Below, piece after piece: positions 1-9,465 of a stretch of DNA of 52,500 nt. Both the position numbers and the translations under genes were made by a program. The notes under the pieces were generated by a model. The model was not told the DNA's origin. It saw nothing but the letters and a program-made list of their open reading frames with translations, and did no database searches. This DNA comes from Mesostigma viride. Its lineage: Eukaryota; Streptophyta; Mesostigmatophyceae; Mesostigmatales; Mesostigmataceae. Every line of letters starts with the position of its first letter. The first letter of the stretch is position 1. Where the stretch lies: assembly GCA_009746045.1 (NCBI GenBank), contig RPFO01000313.1:349340-401839 (forward strand), written 5' to 3'.

Positions 1-43
1 TCTTCATGAGATTTCGGATCTTCGCGTCCTCTCTCATCGTCAT
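1..43 (-). CDS. Possible 5' end of a gene running off the window
   Basis: An ATG read on the minus strand from position 43 opens a frame that stays open to the window edge (14 codons, charged, beginning MTMRED). The compact packing of the neighbouring genes makes another minus-strand gene plausible here. The stretch is far too short to identify and could be chance. Confidence 0.25.
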   Translation of the reverse strand, partial: MTMREDAKIRNLMK

Positions 44-238
44 GTTCGCGTCCTAATACTACTAAGCAACATAAATGTGTGGACAACAAAACCTTTTATT
101 AATATAAGTCCATACACCATCCATGAGATGCAAGGGTACCACCAGATGTAACCGGAGGTGCAAGTTCTCCGCCAGGCCGGGGAGGACCACGTGCGGAAAA
201 CATGCCAGAAAGAGACCCGCTAAGCCCTGAACTTCGGT
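44..238. other. Intergenic spacer with 3' signals
   Basis: Non-coding spacer downstream of the minus-strand gene ending at 239. It contains ttttatt near 92-97, which reads AATAAAA on the minus strand and fits a polyadenylation signal for that gene. An apparent minus-strand frame covering 99-437 overlaps the 364-aa gene and looks like a shadow. Confidence 0.35.
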
Positions 239-1333
239 CTAGTTTGCAAAAATCCGAATCCCTTTCACCCAGTCGGACCGCACGCCCTCGTGGCGTTTGT
301 TCGTAACGAATTCGAGACCAAGCGGCTCGAACACGAGGCGCAAGTCGTCCAGCGTGGGCCTCCCCTTTCCCGCTGCCGGCTCCTCGTGCAAGAACGCTCC
401 CAAGAACGCGTTCCTGAAATCCTTCATTTTCGTCCAACCATCCGGTTCCAATGAGACGCTAGGGAGTTTCACAAACTCGGCTGCCTTTTCGGGAGTCACG
501 GTGCGCACGGTGGGCGAGGGGAGACAACACGGTTCGTCCTCCTCCTCGTCCGGCCTCTTGACGCGCTTCTCGACGGTCCTGAGGGCGTCCCATGGCGGCC
601 AGCGGAGGTACTCCTGAAAAAAGTCGGTCGACTTCGACCTCTTGAAGCCGGGGTTGTAGCTGTGCACTTTCTCGCTCAGCTTCGCCCTGTGCTCGATCAT
701 CCACGCTTTCACGTCCACGGGGACGGGGACGTCGTTCTCGACCAGCCCCAAGAACAACGCGTGAAGGTGGGCGGTCCTGTACCGCTCGTCGGTCGTGAGG
801 TTGTTCACCCCCGTCCTGTCGAAAGAGTCGATGATCTCGTTCACGAGTTCGTCCGACACGAGGTCGCCCGCGTATCTCAACAAAGCGTTTGCCACCAACG
901 CGAGTCTCGTCTTGCCGCAAAACACGCGGAAGTCTGACAAGTCCGCCTCGCGAACCTCGCCAAAAACCACGGGGTCCCTCGAATTGTTCACCGCGAACCC
1001 CGTGGTTCTCTTTGTCCCGAGACCTCCTCCGCACGAAAACCCGTGGCGTTCGAAAAGCGCGTTCCAGAACCACTTGTCCGCGCGAAACTCGCTCGCGTGG
1101 TCGTATCTCGGAAACCCCTTGTCTTCCATGAAATCAGAAAAGGCCGTGAAAACGCGCTCCGTGGAAGATGTCAACGTCGGTCCTTTGTTGACCCGGTTCG
1201 ACTCGAGAAACTCCGCAAACAGCTCGGCCCAACGGATCTCTTCTTCGTTCAAGGACCTGTACAGAGGCTGGACGAGCGCCCGGTCCATGTCGTCCAGATC
1301 GCCCAATTCGTCACGGAACTTGCGTTTGGCCAT
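239..1333 (-). CDS. Hypothetical 364-aa protein
   Basis: A complete intronless frame starting at MAKRKF. I do not recognise a family. The protein is soluble-looking, rich in charged and aromatic residues, with no signal peptide or membrane segment. It has a run of acidic residues followed by two cysteines near residue 270 (PDEEEDEPCCLPSP). Its start lies only about 10 bp from the stop of the next minus-strand gene (1344-1724), so the two are probably co-transcribed or driven from very compact promoters, as is usual in large DNA viruses. The function is unknown. Confidence 0.7.
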   Translation of the reverse strand: MAKRKFRDELGDLDDMDRALVQPLYRSLNEEEIRWAELFAEFLESNRVNKGPTLTSSTERVFTAFSDFMEDKGFPRYDHASEFRADKWFWNALFERHGFSCGGGLGTKRTTGFAVNNSRDPVVFGEVREADLSDFRVFCGKTRLALVANALLRYAGDLVSDELVNEIIDSFDRTGVNNLTTDERYRTAHLHALFLGLVENDVPVPVDVKAWMIEHRAKLSEKVHSYNPGFKRSKSTDFFQEYLRWPPWDALRTVEKRVKRPDEEEDEPCCLPSPTVRTVTPEKAAEFVKLPSVSLEPDGWTKMKDFRNAFLGAFLHEEPAAGKGRPTLDDLRLVFEPLGLEFVTNKRHEGVRSDWVKGIRIFAN

Positions 1334-1343
1334 GGCGAGTGCG

Positions 1344-1724
1344 TTATCTTCGTATCACGAGACGACTAGAGTCGCGACTGGGAGGACGCGCGCCGCGGAC
1401 GCCGCCCGAGTTCTGCGCGATCCGCACGTAGTGACGAATCCCGTATGCGAGCTTCGTGGCCAGTCGAACCTTGTCGTCCGAAAAGTGCTCGCTCCCGAGC
1501 GTGAGATTCTCTATGGCGCAGTCCGACGTAACGCCGCTGTCGTGCAGGATTTCGGCGAAACTCTCGGGCAAGAACTTCTCTCTCGCGAGCACGCGACCGC
1601 AAACGGCGAGATTGTACAAGACCACGAACTCTTCGACGGTGTCCTTGTAAGTTTCCGGCAGAGAAAACACGTATCTCTCCAGATCCGAGGACAAAGAGTC
1701 CACGCACTTGAGAAGCTTGTCCAT
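1344..1724 (-). CDS. Hypothetical 126-aa protein
   Basis: A small complete frame beginning MDKLLKCVDS. It is mostly alpha-helical in composition with a short basic C-terminus (SRDSSRLVIRR). No family is recognised. Its start codon is separated from the plus-strand ATG at 1745 by only 20 bp (an AT-rich acctgtgctacaaataa), so the two genes diverge from an almost non-existent intergenic region. This spacing argues for a viral-type genome rather than algal nuclear genes. Confidence 0.65.
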   Translation of the reverse strand: MDKLLKCVDSLSSDLERYVFSLPETYKDTVEEFVVLYNLAVCGRVLAREKFLPESFAEILHDSGVTSDCAIENLTLGSEHFSDDKVRLATKLAYGIRHYVRIAQNSGGVRGARPPSRDSSRLVIRR

Positions 1725-1744
1725 AATACCTGTGCTACAAATAA

Positions 1745-4700
1745 ATGGACAGGTTAGACGACCTTGTAGCCCGCGCCTACTCGGACGGGTTGTCTCTGGA
1801 ACGAAACCTGCACACTCGACGACCTTCTAGAAAGCTCGGAGACCTTCTAGAACTATTCTCTCTTGGAGTGTCGTTCAATCCGTACGTGGCCAAGGTCTTG
1901 CACGGCAGCGGGTACTACGGCGGGGCGGAATCTGACAACGCCTACCCCGTGGCCATGTCCTTGTCCGACACGTCAAGCGATCCGTACGGTCCCGTACCCG
2001 AACCTTCTTCGCCGGCCGCGGCCTCCGAAGACGCGCCACCCGAAGAGACGTCCGACGAACACGACACGAATCCGATCGGCGGCGACGACACGTCCACACC
2101 CCCTCCTACGACGGACCCTCCCACTACCCCATCCAAGACCCCGGGGGGGCGGACCCACTCGTAACCGGCTTCGGCGTATCCGCTCCGAATTCATCCAAGG
2201 ACGAGGAAACCCCGAAAGAAGAAACCACAGGGGGCGAGCCGGTCGCCGTATCCGAACCCGTCGTACCCGCTCCTCCCTCCGTCGACGCCGAGGGACACCC
2301 GAAATCACAAACAGTCGCGACCCCGGGTGGTAAGATGGTCGCATTTTCGGACGAACCGAAATCCTCGGACGAAACAGGGAATTTGATAGCCCCTCTGGAT
2401 TCCGCGTTTGTACACGATGCAGTCAAGAACCCCGAGGATACGCCGAGTGTGCCGGAACCCGCTACAAACCACTCGTATTCCGATCTCATCCACCCCATCC
2501 TTCCGTCGGACGGCGCCTCCCCGATCCTTCCCGCCGCGAGTTCGGAGCCCCTCCCTGTCAAGAAGAACGAGGTTCCTGTCGAACGGAAGTTCGAAGACGA
2601 CGTCGATCTCTGGGTATCAAAAGGCGAAACGGAGTTGGAGTCGTTACATCAACGGATGGAAAACGCTCTGGACGAACTCGAACGCAAATACATGGAAAAG
2701 ATTTCGGACAAAGAAAACTCCCGACTGACGGCAGAAGGAAAAGCCGCGGCAGCCATCGAGTTCATTCGCAGTTCGCAGAGGGATTTGACGTGGGGTGTCG
2801 AATCCGCGAAGGAGATGTTTCCATTCCTCGTCGATAAGTTCGAAGCGACCGCCACACAAATCAAGCGCCTATCGGAAGACGGATTATCGCGTGTACGGAA
2901 CGCGTTTCTCGAGAGGTTTGATGACAAATTCGACTCGAAAAATTACGACGCGGAAACCGAAAAACGGGTTCAGGAGAAATATAAAACCATGCAGGCATAT
3001 CTGAAAAAGCGGATCAAGAACGAGATCGAGGAGACATCAGAAAACGCTGGTTCGGGAGCCATATTGTCGTCCGCCAAGTCGTACTACGAGAAGACCGGCG
3101 TCGATCTGCGAAAACTAATGGAGAAGAGAGTGGAAGCTCTGAAACGATTGGCGGAGGATGACCGCTTCTCGGCTGACGCGGCCCGCCAAAAAGTACGGGC
3201 GCAGCTCGAAAGGGACCTGAATTTCTTAAACCCGCCCGCCACCTCTGATGCAAAACCGAAAAGCGATGTCGTACCGCATGAGCAAACCGTCGTCGATGCG
3301 CCACCGTCTGATGCAAAACCGCCTCCGCCTCCGCCTCCTCTTCAGAACCAGAAACCGCCTTCGGCTCCTCCGAAGCCTCCGCCACCGAGACCCTCTTTGA
3401 AACCTATGGCACCGGGAGCTCCTCCGGTTCCTCCTTCGCAAGCAGTAACGAAACAAACGACCGACCGCTTTGGGATAATTAGACAAGGTACAAGGGTCGT
3501 CGGCGGCCCGGACATCGCCTGGCTGATGGATGCCGTCAACAACATGACCAAAGAGCAACTCGAAGACATCCGATGGGACATATACAGCAACTTACCTCCC
3601 CATCTCAAGTTGACCGACGAAGAGTGGGATGTCTATTGGGCGACCAAGAACAAACCGAAGAAAGACACAAGCGAAGTCCAAAACTCACTCAAGTCGGACG
3701 TTGAGACGAAGCAACGAACGCAGTCCGATCTCGAACGCTATGAACGAGCGGCATCGGGAGATCTGACCGCGCTAAACCCGAGCGAGAAACTGAAGAAAGA
3801 AGAATCAATCAATATAGGCCTGAACCTTCTATCGATCGCCAAACACTCGCCTCATAAATACCTCGACATGACCAAAACAATCGATCAAGCTAAGACAGAG
3901 CGCCTGGAGATTCTGCCATACAACGTGATATACAAACAAACCCTCGCACACCTCAAAGACATGGAAGGGTTGAACTACGCGGTCGACAAACTCGATCGCA
4001 CTACGAAAAGCATCGAAGAGGGCAGCGAGTACACAGACATCTTTCTGACTCCCGAATCGATGCTGGGTATCGCGAGTGCCCTGAAAGACGTGTTTAAAGA
4101 CAAAAACAGCCGCGAAAAACCTTCGAATTTGATTAACCAAGACAACAGTAAAAACCTCGAGCTCGCTCTAACCGGCATAAGGAACGAGCAGGTAAAGCGA
4201 CCGGAAATGCGCACAAAGATGTGGACGAAAATCCCCCCCCAAAACTCTCCAAAGACGAGTATGAAAAAATCAAACAAAATGTGGAGAAGGAGATTACGAT
4301 TGCCGCCATCCGGAAGCAGGCGTTGGAAAATGATGGGATCGTCAAAATCGAAGGAGAAGATGTGAAAGTGTTTCAAGATCCCCTGATTCTCCAACGCGCT
4401 ACAGAGTTGTTCAAACAGACACCCGCGGCACCCCAACCGACCGAGTCAGGCGGAGGGAATGGGCCTCCCAGGGTCCCCCCACCTCCCCCCCGGCCAAAAA
4501 ACAGTACCTCCCCCACCTCCCCGGTCTACCCCCCCCCTACCAGCACTGACAAAACAGCCAGTTCACCGGGCCAGATCCAAGCACCTCCCCCCCCTCCCCC
4601 TCCTCCCCCCAGGCTTGTCAAGACGCCCCCCACCCAACCCGTCACTGACAAATCCCCGGCTAAATCCGCGTCCGAAATCCCCGTAGCCCCCCCCCTCCGG

Positions 4701-6654
4701 ATACCGTTCCTCCATCGCCTTTATTAGGGGAGGGGGGAGCGCTACAGAACCCGCCGCGAAACCTTCGGAAAAGGAGGCATCGACAGCCAGACGCAAGCCA
4801 AAAACGGAGGCACAGTGGGAAGAAACTAAAAAGAAACAAGACAAACGAGCTATCGAGAACATGTTAACTTCTGCGCGCCAAGCCCTGGTTGAACAGGAAG
4901 TCCATGCCCAAGTCGCAAAGCTTATCAAAGAGAGAGGAGGAGACGCGTCCGACGTGCCAGAGGTTTATAAGAACATCGAGATTCCCACGACACGCGCCGA
5001 CGTCAAGGATGACATTCGGAAGCAGACGGAAGCGTACCAGAAACGAAAAGCCGAAGAGGATGAAAAGATTAGGAAGGAAGCCGAGCTAGTGCGCAAGGAG
5101 CAAGAGAAGGCCAATGTCGCAGAAAAGGATGAAAAGAGCGCCACCGGTTTCCAAAAAATCTCCCTACAGCCAAGACAGAGCTTCGAGGTCGGCGAAGAGG
5201 TCGATCAGCCTAACGAGACAGCCAGAAAAATAGAACAAATGATACGCGAGGGCAAGTTCGGCGAGTCCTCAGACCTCAGGCTGCGTTTGATCCGCGGAGA
5301 CGGACAAACCTTTTACGAGAACCAGGTGGTTCCCGAAGATGTGCGTCTTATGCCTTGGAACATTGCAAGACTCGCCCGTGCGGTAGGCACGGAAGCGGAA
5401 CCGTTCCAAAAATTTGTAAATACAAATATCGCCTATAGCACGAAAGACCCCAAGGTCGCATCCCACATGAACATCAACAGAGTGGGCAGGGATGCCATGA
5501 GATTGTATAACAACGCCGACGCCCACATCCCCGTACAGCGCGCGGTGCGCCGAAAACCGATGCCCCTGTACGTTTCTGCCCGCGGAAAGGCGTATGTCGT
5601 ATGCCCGCACGCAGACGACACGGTCACGGTTCTGGATATAAACAAAAGATGCGAGTTGTTGGCGAGGTACAACGCGAGCGGCCGGGATATCTCGCCTGGA
5701 TTGGACAAGTCTCACGCGGACCGGACAGGGGGTGTACTGATCAAGATCGGCCCTTCCAGGTTCGCGTATGTCGGCGCCAAGACGTACGAGTTCGCGACGA
5801 TCGGCCACCGCGATATCATCGACTTCTTCGCGGACGGAGGTCGCACTCCGCTCGCCGTCGACGAGGGCGGCACCGCGTACGACCTAAAAGACCTTCGCGC
5901 GTTCGACGTCCGTACGCTTGGTACCGCGGGTCGCGACGAGTATGTGCGGATGTACTCGGAGAGGCGCGCGGAAATTCCGGGTGTACGCTTTAATGGTACT
6001 GATATGAAGGGGGACTCGGGTTCGTCGTACGGAATGCTGAACACGACGCGAAAGGATATACCGATCACGAACAGGGAGCACTTTGCCAAACAGTTCGTCC
6101 CGGTCCCGAACAGCGGCGGAGGCGACTGCTTCTACCTCGCGCTGGCTCAGGCGGATCATCTTATCAAAACCGGTCGCTCCATCCCGGACGACGATGCGCG
6201 CGAAGTCGCGCGAAAAATGCGCCGTACGATCGTGGACGGGTTTCCGCCGGAAGTGGAGGAGTACGTGGTTCAGCAGGAACGGTGGCAGAACGGGGACGCG
6301 CGCGAGCCGGCGGGCGAGATCTTGAGACGTTACCGATCCGCGCAGTCCCGCGAGGGGGAGTTCGCCGAGAGGCCCGAGATCCTAGCCGCCGCGGCCCTGT
6401 TGCGAAGACCGATCGTGGTTCATCGCGTGACGCCCGGGACGACGGTTGAGCACAGGGAGACGTTCGGGGGAGGCTCGCCTCCGGCGATCCATCTGATGTT
6501 CACGGGCCGAGCCGACAACGGGCATTTCCAGGCGCTTCGACGCGTGTCTCACGCCGCACGGTCCGCTTCCGTGTCCATGTTGGGCGAGGAAGGGGCGTAC
6601 GAGGACGACGAGGGCGACATGGAGTACGGGGCGGAAGATGGCGAATCTTTTTGA
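1745..6654 (+). CDS. Very large coiled-coil/Pro-rich protein with C-terminal OTU cysteine protease domain (frameshifted in this sequence)
   Basis: Seen: a long plus-strand coding region split over four frame changes at or near homopolymer runs: G7 at 2143-2149, C8 at 4233-4240 (the least certain position), C9 at 4687-4695, and the G run near 4732-4737. Each change is a -1 shift, as if one base were missing; adding one base at each gives a length divisible by three (about 1637 codons). The N-terminus is acidic and Pro/Thr-rich (disordered), a charged coiled-coil-like segment spans 2580-3230, and PPPPP tracts lie at 3330-3440 and 4470-4700. The last 180 residues carry GGGDCFYLAL (Cys codon 6127-6129) and NGHFQAL (His codon 6523-6525), the Cys and His boxes of OTU proteases. 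Known: OTU enzymes remove ubiquitin, and viral ones counter host ubiquitin signalling. Inferred: one gene, broken mainly by under-called homopolymers. It could instead be a decaying pseudogene. Confidence 0.75.
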
Positions 6655-6698
6655 CATCGCTCATCGTAATAATTCTGGTTGATACGGATATGCGACAC
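6655..6698 (+). promoter_or_regulatory. Short spacer before zinc-head gene A
   Basis: Only 44 bp separate the OTU gene stop from the preferred ATG at 6699. The frame is open upstream to 6651, but alignment with the paralogues (all beginning M-K/Q-C) favours 6699 as the start. The spacer is AT-rich (cgtaataattctgg) and is the only room for a promoter. Confidence 0.4.
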
Positions 6699-7364
6699 AT
6701 GAAGTGCGTCCGAAAGACGAAGACGGGCCGACATTGCAACAACGCGGCGAGGAAGGGGATGAAAACGTGTCATTGTCACGGCGCGGCTCAACGTAAACCC
6801 CGCCGCAAACACCACCGCGCGCGCGCCCCTGGCGTAGACGGCGAGTCCGCACCAAAACGCATGCGCATCCACCTTCCGACCTTGGACGAAGTAAGGGCTG
6901 AAATAGCCCGAGACATTGCACAAAAGGAAGCGCAGAAGCCTAAGTCCCCATTCGACTTGAATGCTCTACCTAACGAAGCTCTCACGAACATCGTCAGCAG
7001 GTTGCCCCCATCGGACACGTCTAACCTCATGCAAGTGTCATCCAACATGGCAGAACGAGTTCCTAACTCCATGATGGACGCGGTAGACGCTCACGGATTC
7101 CAACAACTTCACGATGTAGTAAATGCGCGTAATAACGAACAAACCGCGTTACAAGAATTAAATGAAGCAAACGAACTTTGTAGACAAGAACCAACCCGTT
7201 GTAATTACAATCTTGCACGAGACAAGTTTATCGCGCATCAAAACGCCGAAGTTGAGTACCTCCGACTGAAAAAACTCGCACAAGATACAATCCAGAAGGC
7301 GAGAATCGCCGGGCGTATTTTGGAAGAGAGGGAAAGGTCCCTGCGCCCTAATGTCCGACCGTAG
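6699..7364 (+). CDS. Zinc-head paralogue A with F-box-like motif (221 aa)
   Basis: Residues 1-28 form a C3-x9-C13-x10-C24-x2-H27 module shared with four other genes in the window, which fits a small zinc-binding knuckle. A basic linker (residues 31-56) follows. Residues about 86-122 read LNALPNEALTNIVSRLPPSD and onward to MQVSSNMAERV, a good match in pattern to an F-box (LP-x-E-x-L-x2-I-x-S-x-L, then a VS pair). F-box proteins act as substrate receptors of SCF ubiquitin ligases. The remainder is helical and charged, with no obvious WD or LRR repeats. The start is chosen by analogy with the paralogues; ATGs at 6651 and 6690 are in frame. The adjacent OTU protease makes a ubiquitin-related role attractive, but that is inference. 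Confidence 0.7.
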   Translation: MKCVRKTKTGRHCNNAARKGMKTCHCHGAAQRKPRRKHHRARAPGVDGESAPKRMRIHLPTLDEVRAEIARDIAQKEAQKPKSPFDLNALPNEALTNIVSRLPPSDTSNLMQVSSNMAERVPNSMMDAVDAHGFQQLHDVVNARNNEQTALQELNEANELCRQEPTRCNYNLARDKFIAHQNAEVEYLRLKKLAQDTIQKARIAGRILEERERSLRPNVRP

Positions 7365-7456
7365 TTTTCGCGAGCGACTTTCGCTCCGGCCCAAGAATTT
7401 CCAGAGATAACTCGTTGCTATCACTTTCTGCACGGTTTGAGACAGGAGTCGACACG

Positions 7457-7978
7457 TCAGACCATCTCCGCGCGTCGAGTGATCAGCCCGTCCTTGTACA
7501 CGTGCGTCCCGGTGCACACCTCTTCCGCCGCGCAAACCTTTTCGCGGTTCTGGCGGTCGAAAAGGTAGCATCGGTAGCTCACGAAGAACGCCCCCTTGGG
7601 AATCTCCGGGTCTAAGTATACCCGCAGGCCCGTAAACGTGCGCGGCTGGAGACACGGGACGATCGTCAAGCCCTCCGCGTCGAACTCCTCGTCCCCTATG
7701 ACGACGCGGATCTTCGCGTCGCTCCTTATTTCCTGGACCACGTCACATACCGGCCACTTGGGAGGACAATACACGAACCACCCGGACTCGTGGTCTATCT
7801 CGAACGCGTCCAGGTAATTCACGACGTAGCGCGTCTCGGGCTCGAACGCGACACACTCGGTCCACCCCTCCCCCACCTCGGCGCGGGGGGGCGTTTCGAT
7901 GACGCGGACGGCGTCCTCGTGGAAGTGAGGACCCAGTTCGTACACGGGCAGACTGTCGATGAACTCCTCGATGTCCAT
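7457..7978 (-). CDS. Hypothetical 173-aa protein
   Basis: A complete minus-strand frame starting MDIEEFIDSL. The composition is that of a globular beta-rich cytosolic protein (many V, Y, F and E; cysteines scattered; no signal peptide or membrane helix). No family is recognised. It converges with zinc-head gene A (92-bp gap holding no obvious element) and diverges from zinc-head gene B across an AT-rich spacer (7979-8088). Confidence 0.6.
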   Translation of the reverse strand: MDIEEFIDSLPVYELGPHFHEDAVRVIETPPRAEVGEGWTECVAFEPETRYVVNYLDAFEIDHESGWFVYCPPKWPVCDVVQEIRSDAKIRVVIGDEEFDAEGLTIVPCLQPRTFTGLRVYLDPEIPKGAFFVSYRCYLFDRQNREKVCAAEEVCTGTHVYKDGLITRRAEMV

Positions 7979-8088
7979 GTCGTCCCTTCCTCTCTTCGAA
8001 AATCGGCGGCCCTCCGCGAACGAGCGTCAAAATTAAACTTAAAGACCCTTTGGATGTTTTTTTTAATATGTTGATTAATATATTCAGG
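7979..8088 (+). promoter_or_regulatory. AT-rich promoter region of zinc-head gene B
   Basis: The spacer between divergent genes ends in a strongly AT-rich stretch (8040-8086, with a T9 run and taatatatt) directly upstream of the ATG at 8089. This contrasts with the GC-rich genes around it and resembles the AT-rich promoters of large DNA viruses. It also contains the first copy of a 23-bp direct repeat (8007-8029). Confidence 0.45.
8007..8029 (+). repeat. 23-bp direct repeat, copy 1
   Basis: The sequence here (beginning cggccctccgcga) recurs at 8935-8957 with one mismatch. The two copies flank zinc-head gene B. A weaker match lies inside the gene at 10830, around 10852-10871. Confidence 0.6.
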
Positions 8089-8922
8089 ATGGCGAAGGAA
8101 TGCGGTCACAAAACGGCGTCAGGAGGGCACTGTAAGATCAAAGTGGCAGACCCCAGGCGAAAGAGATGTCGATTTCACGGCCACCATTCGGCTGCATCGC
8201 GGACGAAGCGAAAGGTTCATAAGGTGCGTATGAAAGGTTTCGATCAGAATGGAAAAGAGGTAGATACGGATGACCTCTATTTCTGGTTGGAAAATCCCCG
8301 TGCCTATGTAACGGATGAGCGAGGTCGTATAATAATCCCATTTAGGGAAGAAAGCGACAGCCCGAAATTTACGCCGTCAGTCGAGGAGGCCGTAATGGGT
8401 CGAGGAGAGCCTGTCCCTATGCAATTTCGTGGGAAAGTTAGGACAGTGAATGAAGGTGGGATACATCCATGGGGTAGGCCAGCTTCGGAATGGGGGCTTG
8501 ATCAGGTGGGAAACAACACAGACGGCGTCGTCATGACCACCAATCCTGTGCTTGCGGATCCTAAAAGGTCCTTAAAGCCGTTTCAACAGCTAGCACAGGC
8601 AGAGAAGAATCCCGTTCGAAAGTTCGCGACTGACACGGAATCGATTTTCGAAGACCGAGCGCGCACGCTAGCCAGTGCTGTCGGACATTTCCAAATTGGG
8701 GGTCGACGAGAACCAAATATAATGTGGTTAGAAGATACCATGAAGGAAAAACGGAGGAAGGCGCCGCAGGTAGCGCTACCGGCGTTATCGTTCCCGTCTG
8801 ACGTAACGCCTATGGGTACAAAACGGCGACGTCCAGTGGAAGGGGATCAAGATATAACGTCAGGGTGGAAATTTGATGAGGCGCCTCGGAACATGCAGGA
8901 TGCGGAATGGGATGCGGAGTGA
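8089..8922 (+). CDS. Zinc-head paralogue B (277 aa)
   Basis: The N-terminus carries C5-x9-C15-x11-C27-x2-H30 (ECGHKTASGGHC, then CRFHG), the same module as in four other window genes. The rest has no recognised domain. It is hydrophilic and contains a basic patch near the C-terminus (GTKRRRP) that could serve nuclear targeting. The frame opens at 8050, but ATG 8089 is preferred because it places the module at the extreme N-terminus as in the paralogues and follows the AT-rich promoter. It converges with the membrane-protein gene at 8955, with a 32-bp gap. It is flanked by 23-bp direct repeats, so it may have moved as a cassette (inference). Confidence 0.7.
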   Translation: MAKECGHKTASGGHCKIKVADPRRKRCRFHGHHSAASRTKRKVHKVRMKGFDQNGKEVDTDDLYFWLENPRAYVTDERGRIIIPFREESDSPKFTPSVEEAVMGRGEPVPMQFRGKVRTVNEGGIHPWGRPASEWGLDQVGNNTDGVVMTTNPVLADPKRSLKPFQQLAQAEKNPVRKFATDTESIFEDRARTLASAVGHFQIGGRREPNIMWLEDTMKEKRRKAPQVALPALSFPSDVTPMGTKRRRPVEGDQDITSGWKFDEAPRNMQDAEWDAE

Positions 8923-8934
8923 TCGTGTTTTGTA

Positions 8935-8957
8935 CGGCCCTCCGCGACCGAGCGTCA
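8935..8957 (+). repeat. 23-bp direct repeat, copy 2
   Basis: The second copy of the 8007-8029 sequence, one mismatch. Its last three bases are the stop codon of the minus-strand membrane-protein gene. Confidence 0.6.
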
Positions 8958-9374
8958 GATCGTCACGGTTCCGTTCGCGAACTCGACGGAGGTCGGGACG
9001 CAACGCGGCTCGGAAATGAAACTGTACGAACCGGCGCTCGTCAAGACGTGTATCGCAGCGTGAAAGACGTCGCTTTCGTGGGAGAGTCGCAATATCCAAT
9101 ACGAAGCCCCGGAATACATCACCGACCAGAACATGAACAGGACTCTCCACGTCCACACCTCGCACACCGCGGCACACCACAAAGCGTACAACACCATGTA
9201 GTGCGCCACCGCGATATCCACCCCTCTGGCCACCGGATGATACGTGGAGTGGTTCACTTGCGACATGACGACGAGGGCTGCCATCCCGTACCGCATCACG
9301 AGGGTGTGCTGTATTCTCCAGGCCTCCGCGAGCGGGGCGAGATACAGCAAGGAAGTGTAATTCAGCAGCTTCAT
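8955..9374 (-). CDS. Small CREST-like multi-pass membrane protein
   Basis: About 139 aa from ATG 9374 (MKLLNYTSLL); an in-frame ATG at 9428 would add 18 residues. Hydropathy suggests five membrane segments. The second ends with a Ser-x7-Tyr-His pattern (SQVNHSTYH), the third begins with Asp (GVDIAVAHY), and the last contains His-x3-His (FHAAIH). This Ser, His, Asp and HxxxH arrangement is the metal-site signature of the CREST superfamily of membrane hydrolases (alkaline ceramidase, PAQR, Per1, TMEM8/myomaker). The length is short for the family, which usually has seven segments. Assignment is by motif only. A role in lipid or GPI remodelling would be inference. Confidence 0.5.
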   Translation of the reverse strand: MKLLNYTSLLYLAPLAEAWRIQHTLVMRYGMAALVVMSQVNHSTYHPVARGVDIAVAHYMVLYALWCAAVCEVWTWRVLFMFWSVMYSGASYWILRLSHESDVFHAAIHVLTSAGSYSFISEPRCVPTSVEFANGTVTI

Positions 9375-9465
9375 CGTATCTAAGCGGCCACACCTTTTCG
9401 GTTCGCTCGTGACCGAACGAACCTTCACATTTCACAAATTTCTTGCGCGTTTAGTATGATCACGG

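Noticed and set aside
1826-1860. TTCTAGAA-containing direct repeat as a heat-shock element of the OTU gene
   Set aside because: It lies inside the coding sequence, and the GAA/TTC spacing is not maintained beyond single pairs.
2141-4740. Programmed -1 frameshifting in the OTU gene
   Set aside because: Four programmed sites in one gene would be extraordinary, and no slippery heptamer with a downstream structure is obvious; a missing base at each homopolymer explains all of them.
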